A DNA stretch of 46,111 nucleotides. Origin: Chitinophagaceae bacterium (GTDB taxonomy: Bacteria > Bacteroidota > Bacteroidia > Chitinophagales > Chitinophagaceae). The stretch spans positions 1-46,111 of the forward strand of contig JALHRP010000029.1 of the NCBI GenBank assembly GCA_022841365.1, given 5' to 3'. Shown here in pieces: positions 41,755 through 46,111 of the stretch (positions are counted from its first letter, which is position 1; every line of letters begins with the position of its first letter). The translations under genes were made by a program, and so were the position numbers. The notes beneath the pieces were generated by a model that worked only from the letters and a program-made list of their open reading frames with translations, did no database searches and was not told the origin of the DNA.

Positions 41755-43392
41755 ATGGCAAAGCAAATATTCTTCGATATTGAAGGAAGAAATAAAATGA
41801 AGAAAGGTGTTGACATTCTGGCTAACGCTGTGAAAGTTACACTCGGTCCAAAAGGACGTAACGTAGTAATCGAAAAGAAATTCGGTGCACCACAGGTAAC
41901 AAAAGATGGTGTTACTGTTGCAAAAGAAATTGAACTGGAAGATCCTATTGAAAACATGGGTGCTCAAATGGTGAAAGAAGTAGCATCTAAAACTGCAGAT
42001 ATTGCAGGTGATGGTACTACTACTGCAACTGTACTGGCGCAATCAATCATCAGCGAAGGGTTGAAAATGGTTGCTGCAGGTGCAAACCCAATGGATTTAA
42101 AACGTGGTATTGATAAGGCGGTAAGCCTGGTGGTAGCGAATTTAAAAGAGCAATCACAAACTGTTGGTAACGACAGCAAAAAAATTCAACAGGTAGCAAC
42201 CATTTCTGCAAACAACGACGAAACAATCGGTAAGCTGATTGCAGAAGCGTTTGCAAAAGTTGGTAAAGAAGGTGTGATCACTGTTGAAGAAGCAAAAGGT
42301 ACTGATACAACTGTTGATGTAGTAGAAGGTATGCAGTTTGATCGTGGATACATCAGCCCGTACTTTGTAACCAACAGTGAAAAAATGGAAGCTGAATTAC
42401 AGAATCCATACATCCTGATCTATGATAAAAAGATCAGCGCAATGAAAGACATTCTTCATATTCTGGAGAAAGTTGCACAAAGCGGCCGTCCGTTGCTGAT
42501 TATCTCTGAAGATCTGGAAGGTGAAGCACTCGCAACACTTGTTGTAAACAAACTCCGTGGTACATTGAAAGTGGCTGCTGTAAAAGCACCCGGTTTTGGT
42601 GACCGCCGGAAAGAAATGCTCACTGATATTGCCATCCTCACTGCAGGTACCGTTATCAGCGAAGAGCAGGGTTACAAATTAGAGAATGCAGATTTAACTT
42701 ATTTGGGTCAGGCATCTTCTGTAACCATTGATAAAGACAATACAACCATCGTTGGTGGTAAAGGAAAGAAAACTGATATCACTGCACGTGTAAATCAAAT
42801 CAAAGCACAGGTTGAAAATACAACCAGCGATTACGATAAAGAAAAATTACAGGAACGTTTGGCGAAATTAGCCGGCGGTGTTGCTGTACTGTACATTGGT
42901 GCTGCTACTGAAGTGGAAATGAAAGAAAAGAAAGACCGTGTAGATGATGCATTACATGCAACCCGTGCAGCGGTTGAAGAAGGTATTGTACCTGGTGGTG
43001 GTGTGGCTTACATCCGTGCACTGGATGCACTGGAAGCAAAGGTTCGTGGACAGATTGAAGATGAACAAACCGGTATGCAGATCGTTCGCCGTGCACTGGA
43101 AGAACCCATGCGTACATTAACTGCTAATGCAGGTATTGACGGTTCAATTGTTGTACAGCGTATCAAAGAAGGCAAAGGTGATTTTGGTTTCAATGCACGT
43201 ACTGAAGTATATGAGAATATGTTTAAGGCGGGTGTTATTGATCCTACCAAAGTGAGCCGTGTTGCTTTAGAAAACGCAGCGTCTATTGCAGGTATGTTGT
43301 TAACAACAGAAGCAGTGATTGCTGATAAGCCAAAGAAAGAAGAAGCACATGCACATGGCGCACCTGATATGGGCGGCATGGGTGGTTACTAA
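41755..43392 (+). CDS. groEL: Chaperonin GroEL
   Basis: This is a 545-residue chaperonin. Hallmarks include [20 protein letters not shown], the ATP-site [11 protein letters not shown], the [37 protein letters not shown] block, PGGGVAY, and the C-terminal Gly-Met tail ([10 protein letters not shown]) with a His-containing stretch before it. It forms the folding chamber with GroES as cap. Length is standard. A terminator follows at 43494-43526. Confidence 0.98.
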   Translation: MAKQIFFDIEGRNKMKKGVDILANAVKVTLGPKGRNVVIEKKFGAPQVTKDGVTVAKEIELEDPIENMGAQMVKEVASKTADIAGDGTTTATVLAQSIISEGLKMVAAGANPMDLKRGIDKAVSLVVANLKEQSQTVGNDSKKIQQVATISANNDETIGKLIAEAFAKVGKEGVITVEEAKGTDTTVDVVEGMQFDRGYISPYFVTNSEKMEAELQNPYILIYDKKISAMKDILHILEKVAQSGRPLLIISEDLEGEALATLVVNKLRGTLKVAAVKAPGFGDRRKEMLTDIAILTAGTVISEEQGYKLENADLTYLGQASSVTIDKDNTTIVGGKGKKTDITARVNQIKAQVENTTSDYDKEKLQERLAKLAGGVAVLYIGAATEVEMKEKKDRVDDALHATRAAVEEGIVPGGGVAYIRALDALEAKVRGQIEDEQTGMQIVRRALEEPMRTLTANAGIDGSIVVQRIKEGKGDFGFNARTEVYENMFKAGVIDPTKVSRVALENAASIAGMLLTTEAVIADKPKKEEAHAHGAPDMGGMGGY

Positions 43393-43493
43393 TTCTGAAA
43401 TGCGGAGTACAGATTGTCAACAAAGCATTAGCATAGTTGATATGTACAAAGTATAACCGGTTTAGTGATTCTCCGGCAAACGGTAATATAAAT

Positions 43494-43526
43494 AAAACGT
43501 CCTCTGCTCTTTGCAGGGGACGTTTT
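43494..43526 (+). terminator. Intrinsic terminator after groEL
   Basis: AAAACGTCC plus CTGC pairs with GCAG plus GGACGTTTT with one T-G pair, forming a stem of about 14 bp around TCTTT, followed by a T-rich tail. It lies about 100 bp after the groEL stop. Confidence 0.9.
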
Positions 43527-43552
43527 GTTTTAAAGCATGCTGTGGACTATTC

Positions 43553-43590
43553 TAAAATAAAAATCCCATTCCGGCTAAGGAACGGGATTT
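43553..43590 (-). terminator. Terminator candidate for the rhodanese operon
   Basis: AAATCCC (43561-43567) pairs with GGGATTT (43584-43590), with an inner TTCC/GGAA pair and one mismatch. On the minus strand the stem is followed by a T-rich run (GGGATTTTTATTTT). It lies 20 bp after the rhodanese stop. Confidence 0.65.
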
Positions 43591-43610
43591 GTTGTTGAAG
43601 GCGGGATTTG

Positions 43611-43937
43611 TTACAGACTATACCATCCCAATGTGCCATTGCAGAGCCATGCAGCTGCATAGCCCAGCTTCTTTAATGCAGTTGCAGCATCAGCAGATCG
43701 TCCTCCACCTTTGCCGCAAATTGTTATGTATTGATTTTCTTTATTAAACAAGATCGCTTCGGTAATCAAATCTTCTATAGGGATATTGATTGCTGACGGA
43801 ATATGCATTGCTGCATACTCTTCTTTATTTCTTACATCAATCAGTACGATAGAATGTTGATTGTGCATATTCTCACTGAGCCATTTAGCTGTAACACAAT
43901 CATGAGGTAATGGCATGGGGCTGTTGATGTTGATCAT
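43611..43937 (-). CDS. Rhodanese-like sulfurtransferase domain protein
   Basis: This is a single rhodanese domain of about 108 residues from ATG 43937. ATG 43976 and ATG 43916 are alternatives, and the start is uncertain because all overlap the MFS gene. Features are SIVLIDVRNKEEYAAMHIPS (the DVR and H-P-A/S-I-N blocks) and the active-site loop ITICGKGGGRSADAA with its catalytic Cys. Such proteins carry persulfide sulfur. The gene overlaps the upstream MFS gene by about 38 bp, so translation is coupled, which suggests a sulfur-linked role for the pair. Confidence 0.85.
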   Translation of the reverse strand: MININSPMPLPHDCVTAKWLSENMHNQHSIVLIDVRNKEEYAAMHIPSAINIPIEDLITEAILFNKENQYITICGKGGGRSADAATALKKLGYAAAWLCNGTLGWYSL

Positions 43938-45171
43938 GTATTTGGTTGAAAAGGTTCTTTGTGTCAGTATCTGCACATTGCATACGGTAATAAATGATTA
44001 GTGCAGATATAAACGTTAGTAAAGCAATTAATACAATTGCTGTATGTATATTATAGAGATCGGCAATAATACCTGTGAGTACAGCACCAATTGCATAACC
44101 CAAATCTCGCCATAGCCTGAAAATACCAATGCTCTTTGCTCTGTCTTGCGGATGTGTGTGCTCAGCAATCGTTGCCAGAAAAGTTGGATACACCATTGCT
44201 GTACCCCAACCTAAAACCACTGATATGGCAATGAAATGCAGCATGGATCCTGCCCATACCATGGCCACTAAAGCTGCAGCCTGCAGCAACATACCTGTGT
44301 ACAACATCTTTTTTTTACAAAACACATCCGACATTTTACCGGTTATAATCTGTCCAATGCCCCATACTGCAGGATAGATGGCCGTGATGATACCAATTTG
44401 CTGTAACGAAAAATCTTGTGAAGCAAGGAGAACCGGTAAGATGCCCCACACCATACCATCGTTGAGGTTGTTGATAAGCCCCGCCTGGGTAACAGAACCA
44501 AGATGTTTATTTTTCCAGGTGGTATCCCAAAAAATATTTTTCAGTCGTGGGATGAAATTTGTTGTTGTTTCTTTTGCCACATGATATATGGTATCTCTTA
44601 TAAAAAAAATACTTCCAATCAATCCGGCAACAGACAACACGATGCCAATATAGAAAGGGTAGGGTCGCAAACCATATTCACCGGCAACCCAACCTGTAAG
44701 GAAAGCAACAAGTGCTACAGAAAGATAACCTGCAAATTCATTAAGACCCATTGCAAGGCCTCGTTGTTTTTCGCCTACAAGATCAATCTTCATCATAACC
44801 GTGCTGGACCAGGTTAATCCCTGGTTGATGCCCAGTAAAATATTGGCTGCAATAATCCAGTTCCAGTTTGGCGCATACATTAATATAAAGGGAACAGGAA
44901 GTGCAATAACCCATCCTGCTACCAATAATTTTTTACGACCGAATTTGTTCGCAAGAATTCCTGTATAATAATTTGTAATGGCTTTTACAATGCCAAACAC
45001 AACAATGAAAGAGAGCAGAGCAGTTTTAACAGCAACATCAAATTCCTGTTCTGCCACCTGGGGAAGAATGGAACGTTCAAGACCCACCATGCCACCAACA
45101 AACCCATTGATGATTACAAGTAAAATAAATTGTTGCCGGTTTTCTTTTAACCCAAGCTGAACTGTTTTCAT
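43900..45171 (-). CDS. Major facilitator superfamily transporter
   Basis: This 423-residue inner-membrane protein has about twelve hydrophobic segments. The cytoplasmic loop-2/3 MFS motif is LANKFGRKKLLVAGW, and a second-half counterpart is ITGKMSDVFCKKKMLYTGM. GINQGLTWSSTVMMKIDLVG and GWGTAMVYPTFLATIAEHTH are other conserved blocks. It is probably a drug or metabolite efflux or uptake carrier; the substrate is unknown. The overlapping rhodanese gene hints at a sulfur compound. A Crp/Fnr-type regulator lies 55 bp upstream on the same strand. Confidence 0.9.
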   Translation of the reverse strand: MKTVQLGLKENRQQFILLVIINGFVGGMVGLERSILPQVAEQEFDVAVKTALLSFIVVFGIVKAITNYYTGILANKFGRKKLLVAGWVIALPVPFILMYAPNWNWIIAANILLGINQGLTWSSTVMMKIDLVGEKQRGLAMGLNEFAGYLSVALVAFLTGWVAGEYGLRPYPFYIGIVLSVAGLIGSIFFIRDTIYHVAKETTTNFIPRLKNIFWDTTWKNKHLGSVTQAGLINNLNDGMVWGILPVLLASQDFSLQQIGIITAIYPAVWGIGQIITGKMSDVFCKKKMLYTGMLLQAAALVAMVWAGSMLHFIAISVVLGWGTAMVYPTFLATIAEHTHPQDRAKSIGIFRLWRDLGYAIGAVLTGIIADLYNIHTAIVLIALLTFISALIIYYRMQCADTDTKNLFNQIHDQHQQPHAITS

Positions 45172-45226
45172 TCAACAACAAAATTCAACAACAAAAACTG
45201 CAATGCACTTTACATATGATAAGTAA

Positions 45227-45790
45227 TTACTTGATGGCCCTGATGCGGCTGAGGCTTACCGCAGTAATACCAAGATAGGATGCAATGTATTTTAACGGAA
45301 CCCGTTGTAAAATATAGGGGTGATCTTTAAGCAGGTTTTGATAACGTTCTTCTGCTGTATGAAACTGCAGACTTTCTAGCCGGACCACAGTTTTTACATA
45401 AGCATCCTCAAAAATCTTTCTGAACAAACGTTCCAGAGAAGGATAATCATCATATAATTTAAATAATGCCGGCGCATTGATTGCAATCAATGCGGTATCT
45501 TCTAAAGCCTGAATGGCTTTTTTGGAAGGTTTTCCGGAGAATAAACTTTCGGCTCGTGCTACAATTGCATTTTCAAATTCAAAACTTTCTGTTACATCAA
45601 CTCCGTCTTTTAAATAATAAATCCGCAACGCCCCTTTTTTTATAAAGTAAACTGTACGGCAGGTATGGCCAATGGGCTGTACATCTGTATTTTTTTTAAA
45701 GGAAACTTCGCTGCTGATTGAGAATAATGCTTCCAGCGCTTCTGCGGGAAGAGGATGAATTGATTTGATATAATTGAGAAGTTGCTGCAT
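45227..45790 (-). CDS. Crp/Fnr family transcriptional regulator
   Basis: This 187-residue protein has an N-terminal cyclic-nucleotide-binding-like beta roll (about 20-115; TVYFIKKGALRIYYLKDGVD, FSGKPSKKAIQALEDTALIA), the long helix (EDAYVKTVVRLESLQFHTAE), and a C-terminal helix-turn-helix (RVPLKYIASYLGITAVSLSR) of the type common in Bacteroidota. The canonical cAMP-contacting motif is not obvious, so the effector is unknown. It precedes the MFS-rhodanese pair on the same strand and probably regulates it. Confidence 0.88.
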   Translation of the reverse strand: MQQLLNYIKSIHPLPAEALEALFSISSEVSFKKNTDVQPIGHTCRTVYFIKKGALRIYYLKDGVDVTESFEFENAIVARAESLFSGKPSKKAIQALEDTALIAINAPALFKLYDDYPSLERLFRKIFEDAYVKTVVRLESLQFHTAEERYQNLLKDHPYILQRVPLKYIASYLGITAVSLSRIRAIK

Positions 45791-45962
45791 AAATCAGACA
45801 ACTAAAATAAGGAAAGGAACAGATGAAGTGCAACAGTTTATTTTATTCATCGTGTACCTATGATAAACAACACGCTACTCCTAACTTTTTTCGAATTATT
45901 ACACGATATAGTAACAATAAAAATTACAACCACAAGGTAGAATGCTCTTTCCATAAATATCT
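45791..45962. other. Upstream region of the Crp/Fnr gene
   Basis: There is no convincing gene here; a 64-codon frame from 45823 runs into the terminal element and lacks family features. An 8-bp inverted repeat, ATCGTGTA (45849-45856) and TACACGAT (45900-45907), is 43 bp apart. No clear promoter box is seen. Confidence 0.4.
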
Positions 45963-46096
45963 GCTAACGGTTGGCGGCTTGGCGCAGTGGCGGATTTTTA
46001 GCACAAAAGTTCAATAGAAGAACTGCACTTGAACCTACCACAAAACTGTCATACGAAGCACTGAACCCGCCATTACGCCAAACCGCTGTTAGGTGC
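45963..46096. repeat. Imperfect palindromic element with attC-like features
   Basis: The outer arms pair in blocks: CTAAC (45964-45968) with GTTAG (46088-46092), GGTT (45969-45972) with AACC (46081-46084), TGGCG (45980-45984) with CGCCA (46076-46080), and TGGCGG (45988-45993) with CCGCCA (46067-46072). Unpaired AGC sits on one side and a 7-base insert on the other. An inner stem is GTTCAA (46009-46014) with TTGAAC (46029-46034). The right end GTTAGGT fits the integron GTTRRRY box; the left end TGCTAAC fits RYYYAAC poorly. The length of about 130 bp is within the attC range. A MITE or REP-like unit is the main alternative. Confidence 0.5.
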
Positions 46097-46111
46097 TGCC
46101 CTTCTTTCCTG

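Noticed and set aside
45823..46017. 64-codon plus-strand frame at the window end
   Set aside because: It has no family features and its last third runs into the palindromic element, so it is unlikely to be a gene.

Overview
The window looks like the chromosome of a Bacteroidota bacterium, most likely in or near the family Chitinophagaceae. This rests on the AT-leaning coding sequence, the lack of Shine-Dalgarno sites, the TAnnTTTG-type -7 promoter boxes, and the gene content: PorQ of type IX secretion, an Oar-like TonB-dependent receptor, a PafA-type phosphatase, a serine palmitoyltransferase-like enzyme, a roughly 300-residue NusB, and the nusB-DUF1573-yajC-coaE order. The species cannot be named from sequence reading alone. 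No rRNA, tRNA, CRISPR array, insertion sequence or prophage was recognised.

Layout. (1) 1-3.8 kb: end of the spc ribosomal operon (rplR-rpsE-rpmD-rplO-secY-map). It stops after map instead of continuing into infA and rpoA. (2) 3.8-13.6 kb: an M20 peptidase, an unknown protein, an HI0933-type flavoprotein, a Tat-exported PLP enzyme, a PepSY-like secreted protein, a secreted esterase-like hydrolase (minus strand), a PlsC-like acyltransferase and a TspO-like membrane protein. (3) 14-19.8 kb: a TonB-dependent receptor followed by a YncE-propeller/phosphoesterase fusion. (4) 20-28.3 kb: rpsA, aroK, a DUF423 protein, an orphan 7TMR-DISM histidine kinase (minus), divergent ftsK, and a LolA-like protein. 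(5) 28.4-31.4 kb: two tandem collagen-like lipoproteins convergent with the serine palmitoyltransferase-like gene. (6) 31.5-37.1 kb: pafA-type phosphatase, lon, porQ. (7) 37.2-40.4 kb, minus strand: nusB, DUF1573 lipoprotein, yajC, coaE and a CPBP membrane protease. (8) 40.5-43.4 kb: a secreted unknown protein and groES-groEL. (9) 43.6-45.8 kb, minus: a Crp/Fnr regulator, an MFS transporter and a rhodanese. (10) The last 150 bp hold a folded element with attC-like features that may open an accessory region beyond the window.

Most genes are ordinary housekeeping genes. The less ordinary signal is between them. At least seven spacers hold short-word quasi-tandem repeats, most arranged as two inverted halves. 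The words differ from site to site (TTTGAAAA, GATGAGT, CGGATGACACAGAT, CTATCGG, AACTACAAACT, CCTTAAA). Several start at or inside a stop codon, and some sit inside operons such as rpsE-rpmD and groES-groEL. Second, groES and lon share an upstream layout: a TGGCAC-N5-TTGC-like (sigma-54-type) motif followed at once by a C4/G4 hairpin in the predicted 5' UTR. Third, the terminal element has a consensus GTTRRRY 3' end and an imperfect palindrome of integron-site size. These are sequence readings and inferences, and each is given with its test.
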